Source of the DNA: Agelas oroides
Taxonomy: Eukaryota; Porifera; Demospongiae; Agelasida; Agelasidae
Direction: 5' to 3'
NCBI GenBank assembly: GCA_949130485.1
Contig: OX422183.1
Location: 25,497,316-25,561,315 of the forward strand
DNA length: 64,000 nt
This document shows positions 24,601 through 39,600 of this stretch, one piece after another (position 1 is the first letter of the stretch; each line of letters begins with the position of its first letter). Under the pieces are notes generated by a model that had not been told where the DNA came from, ran no database searches, and saw only the letters and a list, made by a program, of their open reading frames with translations. A program made the position numbers and the translations under genes.

Positions 24601-27600
24601 GTCATGGATAATATAGTACGCATACTATATTATCCGCCGTCAGGACTCGACTTTGACGCCACTGGTAGTTCCGTTGTCGTTTGTCCAACCATTTGCTTTG
24701 AGGGCACGTAAACAACATGACATGGGCGGTCTTTCACAACTAAACACAGAAACACTCAAAAGAGCACCCACCCCCTCTTTGGCAGACTTGTAAGGTGCTC
24801 CACCCATGAGCGCTCTATTGCGAGACTACAGTATTGTTTTCTTCCTCTCACTCCTCCCACCAGAAATAACTTTATGGAATCATTATGTTAATTACTTGGA
24901 GGCACATGCCTGCTTCTCAGTACATAGTGCCATTCGATGACCAGGCCTTGTCTGGCAATCAGACCCTCACAAATTGAAACAAAGCATCTGGTAAATGGGC
25001 TTGGGTGGAAGTGCACAGTGTGCAGGTATGCAGGTGCACTTGGGATTGGCCTTTGACCAGCATTTGATGTGCATTTATCCACATGAGAGCCATCTTCACA
25101 AGAGGCAACATTTCAATTCACTGTGTAGAAAGTTGTAAACACCAAGCATTTAGTGAGTTTAGGTCCAGCAGAAGGTTCAGAAAGTACTGAAATTCCTAAC
25201 ATTTCATAGTGTACACTTCCACCCCAGCACGTTTACCATACCCTCCTTCCTGTTTAGGGGAAGGTCAGGGAATGAGACTAGACCAGACTAGGCTTTGTGA
25301 TGCCACTGCATGCAGAAGCTTGTGCAAGTGATACACAATAATGGTTATCGCTCCCCCAGTAGATTCAAAGTAGCAATACATCTCACATTTTGCTTTTTTA
25401 GTTGACCAAGACACTCGCCATCTATCCTGCAGTTGCTTACCATGAGTGCTGCACATGCCCATGTGATGATCACGTGATGTATCAATACGTTCAAATTTGA
25501 TTTGATCCACATATTGCGTGAAGCAGAATCACAATACATGTATACGACAATATCAATATATTGTTGCAACTCTAGATTGAAGACATGATATCATTGCTCA
25601 GGATACTATAGCACCTTCCACTTTGTACATAATTTAGGACAAGTTCCTGGTCACAGCCCAGCTTTAAGAAAACTTGATTTTCAGCTTTTGTAATAAAGTT
25701 CGAAGGTCATCAATAGGACCCCGATTATTTCTTGCACATGATGCAACACCATTATCAGAAACCACTAATGAATTAACCATGCATGAAGCTCCCGAAAATA
25801 CGCCACCCCCCCCCACCCCCCCTTTTTGCACACTACTTTGAGGCAAAAGTGGGGAGGGGGTGTTTGCTCGAATATTCATTTTGTCTCGTGCAAACGCCCC
25901 TCCCGCCATTCCTCACATACATGGTATAACTTTTGCACAACCAGCGGCTTTATACGCTCCAGAAACTCACAAGAACGTCAGACAGGAGGGTAGCTTAAAA
26001 TACTGACATGCACATTCAATGGCCCACATCTTCACAGTTTGTCTGTAAATTTTAGGAAGTTTTCTGGTTTACTAGCTTGCTGTTACAATTCATGCATTCT
26101 CTTCGAACCACTGGGCATCTAAGTTTTCCCATTTATGATTGCATAATCTAACGAATAAGTAAAATTTCTATAGTATCATACCTTTCTTGTAAAGGACCCG
26201 CATCTTTTTAATTTGTTCCATGTCTGCTGTATTAAGATGAGCCTTAAGGACATATGGCAGCATGCGGAAATCGTATCTCCCTTCAACTACCCATTGTATG
26301 AATGTAGTAAAGGTGTGGTAGAGAGTTGAAACTGGCAGGTTCATCACAGTTGATATCTGACGCTCCGATAATCTGCAAGTACACTTGAACAAGTAAATGG
26401 CCAAATCATCAATCCTTGACAAATCAATGGCAAACCTTTTTCCAAATATTTCTATTGTTTGATCTTCATCTTCCTCACTGCACAAAAATGCTTTCAGGGA
26501 AAGCCTATGAATAATGCCTGTTTCATCAGAATCTGCCTTCTGAACTCTCTGCACAAAAATAACGAATAGCTTAGAATGACTTAGGAATAAATAACTAACC
26601 TGATATTACAAAAATTTTTGGCTGTGATAAAGCCTTGCTCACAGAGGCATGGTCAAGCTTTGGGAGTAAGGCAAAGTAAGTACTCAGCCTGGTCACAGTG
26701 TTTTCTAGTACTAGATGTAGGGCAAGTATCGAGATCTCCCACAAGGCTTGCCAAGTGTTCTTAGCTCCTCTACATATTCAGATGTAGATAGCAGGGCTAC
26801 AATAGCAGAGCTACAATAGCAATGGCACATGCCATGTAAGTAAGTATGCTTTTATTTCCAGTCATTATTCCATATTTCACTTTACTGACCCTTTCCAAAA
26901 GCAATTTTCTACCCAAGACTCCACATGAAGTGCCTGCCAACAAACTCTGCAAGCACAAGTGGGAGGAGTTAAACCTTCAAACCCCAAGCTAGTTGGTAAC
27001 CATAGCATATCTATGGCACCTCAACATTTCTTACTAACCCTGTGTGCAGCCAAGGCCAATAACACCATTACTCTAAGCAGTTCTACGGTTTAGAAATACA
27101 TACATCGTCTCTCAGCAGTCTCCACTGCCCAAGGTTCAACTATTCCTGCTGCTCCTGAGCATTCTCCAAAGTCAACTACAACCACAGCTACACCTGCCAG
27201 CAATCTCTATACTGCCACTCAGCGTTCCTTTGCATTCTCTCCAGCCAAGTACACAATAACAGCAATGCCCCACAGCAAACCTTTGTTGTGCTTCAGTGCA
27301 TTGATAATTTGGGTAGAGTGAGGGTGTATTCATTTCATGCCATTTCATGTTAGCTTTCTTCCACCATAGGAATGCCGAATGTACAGAGCTCTGCTGAGTC
27401 AACCATACCTTTCGAATTAATGTTTACGTTTAAGCTGTCACCTGTGAATTGTCAAACCTTCATCCTGTGCCTAGTCAGTTTCATCATTCGATTAACCAGT
27501 GTGATAATCCCCTGAGTTTCGTATATTACCCCTTGCAGTGTTGTATGAAGCTGAAAACAAGTTGGAATCAAGTTAAGGAGTCCCAGCCGTGTAATAAGGG

Positions 27601-30600
27601 TTGTACACATTCTCTCAGCCACCACAAGATACTACACACCTGTCCCTTGTTACATACTTAGACATTTACATCACTTAATTGGTAAAACCTCTAGAGCTTC
27701 TCCCTCCATTTTTATATATCATGAGTGACCAACTACAAAAAAGAGAAACAATGAGGGAACAAGGTCGCTATGACACTTGTAAAAAGGTGTAATAGCATGT
27801 TTGTGGGAGATTATTTTGTCTGGACTTTCAAGGACTGCTTAAATGTTAACATACTTTCTCAAGAAGTGCAACCACAGTTTTCAATCCAGTCACGACATCC
27901 AGCATTGCATGGTAATCCGCTGAATGAAATTCACATTCAAGTAGCTGCAGCACTTGATGGTTTTCAGTCATGTTGCTCTAAATCAAAAAATCAAGACTGT
28001 CATAATTTCACAATATACTTGTTGTATCTTGGTTTTATAAGATGAATTCTAGAACTTCCTCTGCCTGTATCTAGCTATAAATATCTCTGTGTGTGAGGAA
28101 GAGATAATTGCTCTGCAAGTGAAAACAATGGCAGGTGAAGCCAGTACCCTAAAAATCATTCATAATGTGTGAATTGGTTTAAGGTGGCAGCAAAAAAATC
28201 AATAGAACATATGGACAAATGCTATTACTTTACTGATGCTGCTGGAGCGACAAGCACTTGCAGTTTGGCTTGAACTCCGTGAAGATGACCAGGATGACTT
28301 CAGCATCATGCTGAAAAGTTCACTAATACTACTGCATTGGAAGAATTTCACTGTTGCAAGCTTTACCCAAGTGAAACAGTATCTATCTTTGTGCAACAAC
28401 CTGAAATGGTTGCTATACCGAAGGTTGAAAATTTAAGGTTGCGTATGACTAACTATTGCTACACCTGGTGGGTATCCTATATGCAGCCATTCAACAGATA
28501 AGGGGAACCAGCAACATCAAAATTCTGCAGTCCTGACTTTTGATGGTGCTATAGAGGACTCAGGCCAAATGATAGCAGTAGCACTAGATACAACTACTAG
28601 TTTTCACCATGAAGTTCTATGCATCCATTATCAGACCAGTGCTGGCCATCAAAGCTCAGTAAAACAAATCCATCAAAGAGCATAGTGGGTGAGCATGGCC
28701 ACAAGAATTGTAAAGTCATTGCCAAAAATTTAATTGCCAGTCAGCCAGCATCACTTGGAAGCATCACAAATAGATGTTCATAGCAAATGATAGCAGTCAA
28801 TATTCTTGAAGTACCAAAACCCCTTAAAAATAAAAATTAATTTTTGTTTTTAAAAAAAGGTTGTGCACTTATATGGTTTCTCTTTTGCCATATATGGAGA
28901 AAAATCACTTTATTTTAAATCACCTTTCCACTCAAAACCGTTAAGTGATATGCATTTCACACTGTTTTGGAGCTCAGAAAGCTCTCAATAAGAATTTTTT
29001 AAAGTTGGCTGACTTGCTCTGGAGCACTGTATAAACCTCTCCTTGCAAAAAAGGGTTCTTAGCAAGTGGTCTGTTTTTCAATTTCATTTATATAAGGTTA
29101 TTCAAGTTACAAATGGTGTACACTTTGGAGGTATTTGAAAACATGGTTGATTATACATAGGAGAAACAGAATTCCAAAAGACTGGTGAATATGTTAACTT
29201 ATGCAACACATAACATAATTCTGCTGATGTTATATACATCTAATGCCACTTACCTTCAGAGTTGGTGGAAGACACTTTCCAACTTGATTCAGATCTTGAG
29301 CAAAGCTGTTGACAACAAGTGGGTTATTGTGAAACTTTGCCATGAAACATATCAGAAAACATCAATAGAACTAAACATTAGAACAAACTACTCAGAACTC
29401 CTAATATACTTTAATGGGTGAGCTTTAGAGGTAGGTTTTGATGCTCGGAAGGCATATGGAATATGCAGTGAAGCAATGTTCCTGATCTTTGGTCGCCCAC
29501 TCAGGTACAGTGACACAACATCTTCTTGTAGCTTCAGCAGATCATCCAAAGTAAGAAGGTGTCGATTTGTCACAACATGATGGCTCTGATTCTGGGTTGT
29601 CATAAATGTCTGGTGTCTTCGGGAGACCAACTCAAGAAATTTACTCTGCACTTTGTCCCTAGAAACGAATGAGCGGTGACATGAACATACATCTGAATAT
29701 CAGATATTAAAAACTTCAACCCCTAGACCAGTACCATCTGTAATACAAAATAAAGTAAGCTTACACTTCTGATCTTCCTACAATGCATGTATTCTCAGTA
29801 ACACCAGTTGGTACCACAGAAGGTATACTTCCTGGAATATATCGATTCAAGTGTGCGTTCTTTGAATGAGAAGATACAGTCTGAACACACTCCAGAAGAT
29901 CGTTATGGCAGTTAACCTGCAGAAGTTACAAAACTTAATGAAAATTTACAGAAATCATTGCTTTGTGCAACACTAGTATTTACCATTTCATAAATGATAC
30001 TGTACAGTATGTCACCCTCTGAGTTTCCAGCTAATTTACTGGCATCCAGTGTAAGCAAACTCCTAACACAAATCTCATCAAATTCTCTAGCAGCTGTTGA
30101 ACCATTCTTCATGTATTGGTTGTAGCCACCTATTAGAGTATTAAAAAAAATCATCACAGCAAGGAGTTCAGCATCAACCATGCATAATTTGTTACATTTC
30201 ACTCGTTGATATAAACGTATCAGTTTTCTGCAAATTTCACTAGAGTAGTGACTGGACATTTGATCAACTAGTCTTTTGATGGATATTTTGTCAGCTTTTT
30301 CTGGTGTCAACACTCCTGCAAGATCCTTATGAAGCCACTGGTAGAATTCCATGAAGTCAGGCAACAAGGGCAAAGTGGTCTGTAGTTCTGGCATTTTGCA
30401 AAGAAACTTTGATAGCACCACCAGTTTGTCTTGTGACTGTGTTTGCATGTCAGGCAATGAAAGCACAGAGTAAAGTGCACTTGCATATACTGGAAAATGA
30501 GGGTAGTGAGATTCCAGTTGCCTATTAAAGAAAATGTAATGAATAAAGTCAGATAGATGGCATACTACTTGCAGTGGGGATAGCACAAACACACAATATG

Positions 30601-33600
30601 TAGTACGATACAGATTTTTGGGTATCATGATTGTATATTTGGACACCATATGCCAGGCCTGAACCAGGTAAGGAATGTATCAAATTGTAGCATGCGGTTA
30701 GTGCTCGAGAACCACAGTCAAACATCATTCAGGGCCGGCGCCAGCTCTTTTGAAGTGAGGCGGCCAGTGAGAAAAGCAGCTGTGAAGCTGCTTCTGGTAG
30801 TATACCCTCGCACAATGCACTGAGCTTCCAGCTAGCAGTTAGCACCTGCACAAACTCAGCGGCCATGTGCCGTAACATCTCCAAAAGAGGGCATGGTATT
30901 CTGAACATGTTTCCAGATGCAAACCCAAGGGGCTGTAGTGCATATTTACTGAGACTGATCAACTAAGTTACTCACATCGAGTGCTAGACCAGCGCTGACC
31001 ATGGCAATTGAACTGTCTGAGGCACATACGTATCTGGGCTTGAAGATATCGCCATTTATACTTTTGGAAGGGGGGGAGCAAAAATTTGAAGGGGCGTGCA
31101 TGGTCGGCCCTGCCATAATTATCACGTCTACACTAGAGGCAAAATGGCTAGTGTTTTGTAGACAATTATGTTCAGACATCAGCAACATATATATCTGTAG
31201 ACAGCCTTCGATTGCTCACACTCAAACTTACACTTTCACTAGTGGCTTATGGCTAACTACTGTTTAGACTCTACATAGGTAAGATGCTGCCTCATGCAAC
31301 TGTCAAATGTTCAAGTTGTCTGTTACCTATTATTTACTGATTGAAGCTTAAAATTGAATTCAACCTTGTTTCCTGGCCTCAATCACTTGAACTTGTGTGA
31401 TAATTATCCTTACAGATTAGGAACAAATATGTGTGCTAATACTTGTGTGGTTTGACAACGAAGAGAGGGCTTATCTTTCAATGCACCCAACCTACTACCA
31501 CCACAATGCTGAGAACTGTAATTATAATAATATACAGCAAAAATGTGACAATAAAGTACCTTATCTCAACTAACAACGATTGCAGCGGATCTTGCAATTC
31601 CTGGATGAACTGCAAGAGATAAGAAACCAATGCATTTTACTACTACACTTGTACAGTTGTTCTAAGGCATCTGCTCAGGGTGAAAAAAGCATGGGATTCA
31701 ATTTTCATGTAATTGCAACATAAAGGTCACGTGCCAAATACATTGGCGTAACTGCAAGCAAGCTACTGTAGCTTTCTACATCACATTCTACGACTATGTC
31801 ATTCTCAAATCCCCCTAAAGGAGTCCTTTTGTCAGTCAGCTGTCTATAGGACACACAAGCATGGTCTTCATCTATATGTCTCTTTCAGCAGTTGACCACT
31901 TCAACTGCAAGTGTCATTTCTGAGTATGCCAGGAATCACTTCGCCATTACCAGTCTCGGCAACAACTTCCAATTGTAATGCCGCTGTGGGCTGGCATAGT
32001 AAAGTGACTGTTTATTTTAGTCAAAACATAACTGTCAAAACAGCAGGTACACGACAATATACACAAGGAAATTGTTCTGATACTGATCTCACTTCCACAT
32101 TACATCACATAATGTGTATCTAGTGCAAAAACTACATGTGCCATGGCTTAATCACCTGAGTGTATAATCCATAGGGGTCGGAAGCAAATTGAGAGTGGGG
32201 GGGCTATAGTTTACAGGAACCGCGCGCACAGCACATGCGAAAAATTTCAGGTGACGCCCCCTGCCACACCCCTCAAAAGCGCGCAAGTCAGTGCGCTAGC
32301 ACGAGGTCCATAAGTACTATGTACAACCAGCCATATGCGCGAAAATGCAAGTTCAGCAAGCACAAACCAAGTATCCTTCGTCCAAAAGACAGTACTAAAA
32401 TCGATCAATAATCAATCGACAACATCTAGCTAGCTAGCTAATTATTATTAAATACATGACCACACCTACTTTGAGGGCTAAAAAAGTGCCCCCCCCCCCC
32501 CCCCCCCCCCCCCCCACTGTGTGATGCCTATGTAATCCACCAATAAAGTTCCTTCAACAAAGGCTAATTTGGCACTACTGTAATGTATATTATATGAGTA
32601 GACAGCTATGTGAGCAATCTCATTGGTTGTCCCAGATGCCTATTACAAAAATAATAGGCGAAATAGACATAGGCAGTTTACACTGGGACTAAACTAAGTA
32701 TACTATTAAAGCTATAAATATACCACCCATTTCAGCCATAAATGTCCCACTCCCATGTTCCCGTTGTTTTAACTTCACAGTCGATTTATGTGCAGAAAAT
32801 TTCACATATAGGAACACCAATGTGCCAGCTGGTGTTGGTGCTCCCTCACTCGACACACAAATTCTATGCTGTCAATCCAATGCTATAAAGGGAACAATCT
32901 ACCAAGCAGGAAATGCTTGAGCTGGAGAAGCATGTACTATACTCAGAAAGTTACCCATTTACTCACAAATCTCTTGAAACAAGTGTTTGACTAAGTAGTC
33001 TTTACACCAGCAATGCATGTCTTGATGCTTGTGAATGGTCAACTACTCATGGGCAACACATCTATACACACACACACATACCTCTGTTCTAAGTTTCTCA
33101 AGGCATGGCACAAAGACATTACTGTGCCAACACTGCTCATATTCTGCAACCATTTCTGCACTTTTGAACTTCCCACTCATTTTATCCGGGAATTCCATCC
33201 AAGCCTGTGGTAAATTGAACAAAATGTGAAACAGGTATTTACATTTTATATATGAGTCAAGTATTTCCACACACCTGAAGGTTTCTTCGCATGCACATCA
33301 TCATCAAATATGACAATTCTTCATCTGTAAGCTGCATATTGGTTCTCATAAACTTCCAAATGTAGCGAAGCTGGGAAACACAGTACTTTTCCATCGACAC
33401 TGTACTGGATAGTATCCCACTCAATGTTACACGATCTCGAGTCAGCAGAGACACACAGAAAGAGGCCACATTAATCCACAGCAACATACAGCGCGAATTC
33501 AGACTGAGACCACTCCTGGTTTGGTGTTGTAAAAAGCTTCTTAGTTTATCTTCATCCAATGTAAGCTTCACTCCTTCTTCATAAGGTTTTCCCTCTTCAG

Positions 33601-36600
33601 CATTAACAGGTCCACCATCCTGTGGGAGACCATAAACCCTCAAGGCATGACAATACTTAAATACTGCAAACTTTCTGTACCATAGCACCAATGAAATAGG
33701 GTCCATACCATGCTTCCAGCAAAGTAGGTTCCTTTGAGTCTTTCAGGGGCAAACACAAGGAACCACAGGTGAGAGATTTTTGCACTGTTACAAGTTCCTA
33801 TTGCACATGCTACCAGGTTAGCCAAAGAGTGGCGAAGACAAATATCTGTAGGGTCTGCAAATACAAGACTCAATAGTAAAACAAATTCCGTAAAAATAAG
33901 TGAGAATTAAGATGGTACCTGTTCTGGAAGAACCAAACAGTTTACTGAGGTGTCCAGGTGTGGGAGGATCCTTTGGACTTGCAAACCAGCATAACAGTCG
34001 GCACAACGGGATATCAAAAAGTTTGGGTGGCAGTTTACTGCAAGCATCAGTCATTTCTGTTGACAGTCTCTGAAATGCAAAATCATAAGCAGCTGAAAAG
34101 GTCATCATAGTTTGTTACTCCATTTTCATTATCACTTGAAACTTGAGGTGCTCAGTGAAAAGGTCTGCATACAGTCTGGTTATCATCACTACTATGCTTC
34201 TGTGAATCATGAAATCTTGAGAACAATCCTACAAATTGGCACTACCCATGTTCAATGCTACCAGATTAACTTGATATAGTACATTATAGCTTCCCTAACT
34301 GCAGTAGGGGGCGTGGGGACATAAACTTACAGGAAATTAGATGATCTGACAACACTTTTGAGGCCATTCTTGGGCAAAAGAGCTGCCTAATTCCGTGGAC
34401 TTCTTACTGTCTGTGTTCTTTGTCCTTTTTTGAATCCCTTTGTTGCCATAAGGGGATGTGTGTCAAACACCAAGTCATTAGAACTTTACTTCGCAAACCA
34501 ATCATGAGCAATTCATTGACAACTCAGAAGGCACCAAAGTGTTTTGCATCCCCACCCCCCACCCCCCCCCCCCCCCTCCCCCACCTAGCCCAATTACAGC
34601 CCTCTGAGATTGCTTCCAGTAGTGTCTTGAAGTGAAAAGTGGCAAGAAGTGCGCAACCTGCTACAAAACCTAGAAATGCATGGTGATTTGAGACAAATCA
34701 GTGCACCAAACTTAATTTGTCTTGGTGGTTGCTGGATCTGCTAAACCTGTACCTACAGCCATGTAAGTTTACTGCAAGTGGTGGCAAATGCTGGTGAGAC
34801 ATAACCACACTACTCCTTACTTGTTGATTGTACAGTAGATGATACACTGCAAGCCAAATTATCATCCTGACACAAGAAAGCTTTTCCATCCTGTAAGAAC
34901 TTTCAGTAGCACCTGGTAATGATACTTGGACACTCTCACTGTAGATTACATAAATGAAAGAAACTGCAATGTAACTACCCTGGCATAAAGTTAACAAATC
35001 ACTAAATACAAAAAGGATAGTTTTTTATAACTTCGTCACTGAGTGTACACAGCCTTCTTTACATGCATTTTAATATTAATTGGCTACCATTACACGTAAG
35101 TATACAGTCATGTGAGAAGGTCCCAAGGTGGGTTTGGAGTGATGGGGCTGAATGCAATGTAGTATACGTACCCACGTGTCATTATGTTTAGGTTCCTGTT
35201 AGATACAGGCCGAATGCCGCATTTGGTGGGTCGAGCCGTGGGTGTAAACTTTGTCACAACTGACATGAATGAGTTCTATGAAAGTGAGCCAGGTCATACA
35301 TAGACCAGAGATAAAATGATAGGAATGAAAACTCATAGGCTTCCTAGAAAAGATAAATGTAGCACAGTAGAACAAGTTTCTACGCGTGCTGGAAGTTTCT
35401 GAGTGTGCATTGTGTCAGAAGCAAGCATGCTGTTAATCTGTATGCCATTTGTCATAGAGGTCCACAGCACAGCTGCAGTCAGCCTTTGAAATGCAGTGGT
35501 ATCCTGAGTGCTGCATGCTCATGCAGCATTAAGTAACATTACGTAAGCTACAATTATAATCATTCTGCTGAAAATGTAGCTATAAAGACAGAATACAAGC
35601 TACACTATTACCTACAAAGACACTAAGATTAAATTCTTGTAAGGTGCATTACATGCTTCAAGTGCAGTAAGTACTGCAAACTAGTGTGAGGTGACATCAG
35701 GGAAAAGAAAGCAGCATTATAATCCTCCTACTTTTTCTGCCAAGCTGATTCACCTGGGATATTCTGGTGAAAAAAGTGGACTGAGAGTTAAACCTACCAC
35801 AGTGGTATACTCAGAGCTGAAAAGCACTTCAGTTAGATCAATCAATCCTACCATCCCAGCAAATGCCAAAGAATATCCCTTATACCTTGAGAGGTAGGAT
35901 ACTAGCAAGGGTGGCAGAAAATATTTTCTTTAAGGGAGACTAACTGTTATGTGAAGCCCACTATAAATTTGGAGGCATGATTCCCCAGAAAAAGTTCTTT
36001 ATTTTGAACTTTGCATGCTTGGAGATTGAATCTGCATGGAGTCAATTGGAACATACATTATAGTAATCAGGAAGCTACAGTTGCAGCTCAACCGCGGTCT
36101 CACCCTCGACCCATCTTGGTATAATTGCAATCTGTATGGGATAGGAGATTACTCCTTGCGGGGAAATGGAAGCTCTAAGATACTGAGGGCTTCAGGGAGT
36201 TTTTCCTACGTGCAGATCTGTCTGCTGAGGAGCAAGAGAAGATCAGAGCGAAGTACTTGCAGGGTCACAATAGGGAATCTCCACCATGTCCTGATGTCTA
36301 AGGAGCATTTTCTGTTATGCTCCTACATTTGTAGGGGCTGGAATTCAGCAATATAGTACCATAAATGTTTGCAAAGGAGGGGGCTACAGCCCCTCTTGCC
36401 CCCGTGATTCCACTACCCTTGGATGCTAGTCTGACAAAGCTAGACTCAAGCATATATAGTATGAGGGTCTGGGTGCAAACCAATATTGCATTTTGTACTG
36501 TAGGAATATAATTATCACATAGACTACATAATGCCCTAATGAGTTTTTGAATTCAGGCTTCAGATCAGTATAGCCCAGTACTACAGCCATAAGTTCTGAC

Positions 36601-39600
36601 TACTTCCAAAACTCTTTTCGAATTTTTCATTGTTACGACACAACATCGGGCAAATAGCTATGACATTCACCGTTGTAATTACAATCTGATTGGACTGCAA
36701 TAATGCTGCAGCATGTACAAAACTCGCAACCAGACTAGCCTCATTCCCAAGCCTTCCCAAAGTCCAGTTTTTGATTGCTTACAGTATTCAAAAACAGAGG
36801 AAGGCCCAGTGGGATCCAACACATCAGGCCCAACACATCAGGCCCAACACACAGGCCCAACACACAGGGTAGTCCTCAGCGGGATCCTACACACTGGGCC
36901 CAACCATACAGGCATAGGATGGCATGCCTAGTACCAGCTAGCCTCGTCCCCAGGCTCTCTCCTCAAAAATGTGGGAAGGAGAGAGCCTGGTAACATCTGC
37001 GGGAAAAGCTGTCAACTTCCGCCGCCTTGCTCTGGCGGTACCAATCAGATTGCAGAATGAAACCACGTGTACACGTGACATTTTGTCCACTCAGCAAAAA
37101 AATTGTCAACTCAAAAGCGTAGACTTCACCTCGAAGGTTGGTGAAAAACAGTTTTCGGATGTGCGGAAGAGGCGCAAGTCCAGAGAGTCCAAGATCAAAG
37201 TTTGCTGTAGTTGGTTTGCGGGACCGATTCGCTCACCATATACTTTGCAGCTCCGAGTTTACATGTAATGTGTGTCACGGAACTCAACACAACTGCGGAT
37301 GCCTTGAAGACACGGAACAAAATTGTAAATAGCTTGCGCTGCTACCAGGTATAGTACCGATATTGCATGACAGCTTACTAGTGAGATGATTCATCATCAT
37401 GGGGCGAGCCTGAGCAAGCAGCAAACTGCTGAGCCATTTCTCCAGCCAGGGCAGCTAATGTGGCTACACATGCATGGAGTAAGCTTTACACCAAAATCAT
37501 GAGCTAAATTTCTGAGTGCAGTTTATGCATGGCCCGCTACCTGAAACGACCCAGTCAACCACCGTCCATATAAATTTGTACCACCTGTGGGCGGCCTGCC
37601 GTCGTCAGTAGAAGCACAAACCAGTGCCACGCGTGCTTCAACTTCAGTCGTCTTCGCTCCGGGTCCCCGACGCTGCACTCTGACAGTAGCCCTCCACTGG
37701 GCATGGCCTTCAGAGGCTTCACATGCGATTTCAATCTTCGTGAAATATTTGAATGCGCACATTTAAAATTTACGGTAAGTGGTCGGTCCAAGCAAGCAAG
37801 CAAACATACACACGCGTGCACAATGCAGTCATGCTAGTGTGGGGCTCGCTCAGGCTCGCCCCAATTAAATCACATGATTATTACTTAAGCGGGAGCGTCC
37901 TACATTGATCACATGAATGATGACGTGCCGGAAGTCGAAAGCTTTTCTCGCAGATGTTACCAGCCTCTCTCCTCCCCTCATTTTTGAGGAGAGAGCCTGG
38001 GGACGAGGCTAAGTACCAGCCAGCACAGGCACTAGGTATTGCTGCTGCCTCAGCCACATCACTTGGCCAAACAAGTCAGTTAATATTCACTGATGAAATA
38101 ATGTAAATTGGATAGCTGTATAGCAATATGGCTAGAAGTTGGGAAGGCATTAATGTTTTCACCATGTATACATTTAAGCTTGTTTAACCCTTTACACCCG
38201 ATTGCGCATGCGCAGAATAAACACGTGATTACGAGAGAAGCAAAATGGCGATTTTGTACTATGTTGATTCATTGCGTTATATCTTGTAAACTACCCGAGT
38301 TCAACAATCGGTAGTTAGGCTTAGTTTGGTTGAAAACAAACCTGCTTTACTCAGGAAGTAGTCATACGAGTTGGCAGTGAAGTCCGAATAAGATATAGCG
38401 GTGGAAGCGCGGGTACTCACTATGTGTTGGAGAATGACTGGAAATCCGTGGCAAATCTTCCAGCTAAGGTACGTTTTCACTATTGTTTAGATGATTAGCT
38501 AGAACAAATTCGGTAGGAGCAGCAGCGCGTGGGAAAGCAGCTGGTCTGTGGCAGTACTAAGTACAACACGATCGAACGGTAAATTTCGAACGCGATTTCT
38601 GGGGAAAGTCCCTATAGGACAGCCAGCTAATTATGCTTTATTTGACTTTCTGTGGCACGTACTAACTATATACTACATAGCCGCAGGGTATATAAAGCGC
38701 TAACCACTCGATAGTGGCCATGACGACTATAGTTGTCATTCGTAATTAACGTACCTATATTCATGACGACTATAGTCGTCATTCGGGTATAAAGGGTTAA
38801 AAAGATATCCAACTATAAGAAATTGTGTCCCCAATGTCCAGCCAAATTCAGTAGCACTGCTATGTTGTATTACAGTTTAATCATCTGGTGGCTTTTGTAA
38901 TATATGGTGCAATGCATCACATTGGTTACAATTTCACTTGTTTAACTCACCTTTTTTTAGCTATGTCAGTAAGCCGATTTGGTTTAGCCCGTCGTTCTAC
39001 TATTTCTGTTACCAGCTTACACACTTGCTGATGTAGCTTCCCAACTTGAGAAGCCTGATTTTCTTGTTGAAGCAAGTGGTAGAAATTAGTTCTGGAGGAA
39101 TACTTTTCCTGTAGATGTAATATTAGCACACACGCTTTCAAAACCATGAACAAGAATACATACTAAACTTATGATCATACCTTTAAGTAAATCCTTTCAT
39201 GGAAATCTCTAAGGCACTTGTAGTCACTGCAGTGAGTGCGATACTGTTCTGTAATTAGCCGTGTAAACGTCTCCAAGCTTTGTGTTCCCTTCAGCATGTG
39301 CATTGCCAAGATGTCACCATGAACCTCCATTCTCCCTCCAGATGTTTGCTCATCAATAAGTGCATTCAAAGTTTCTTGCAAGGGTGCCAGTTTCTGTTAA
39401 CCAAAAACAATACAAAAGTAGACATCTTCTCAGATTTCTTTATTTTTTTGCTACACAAACTTCACACTGGTTGGCACTCACATAGTTGCTTTCTACCAAT
39501 TGTTCTGCCAATTCCCTTATAATGGTTTGGACAAGAGCTTGCTTTTCAATGCAGAGTAATATCTTATCCTTCATCTCTTTCATCTCATCAGTCCCTGTTT

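Noticed and set aside
27458..27550. Possible extra RNF213-like exon (LHTTLQGVIYETQGIITLVN...) between exons 30 and 31
   Set aside because: The acceptor is good and phase is neutral, but the donor gtttga is poor, and exon 31 already covers the matching family segment.
28236..28436. Plus-strand frame LLERQALAVWLELREDDQDD...
   Set aside because: Composition is somewhat coding-like, but there is no recognisable domain, splice context or continuation; it lies in an intron of the minus-strand gene.
33919..34108. Longer version of exon 21 with AYDFAFQ at its start
   Set aside because: That acceptor leaves exon 20 in the wrong phase and creates a stop; the acceptor 23 bases downstream keeps the frame.
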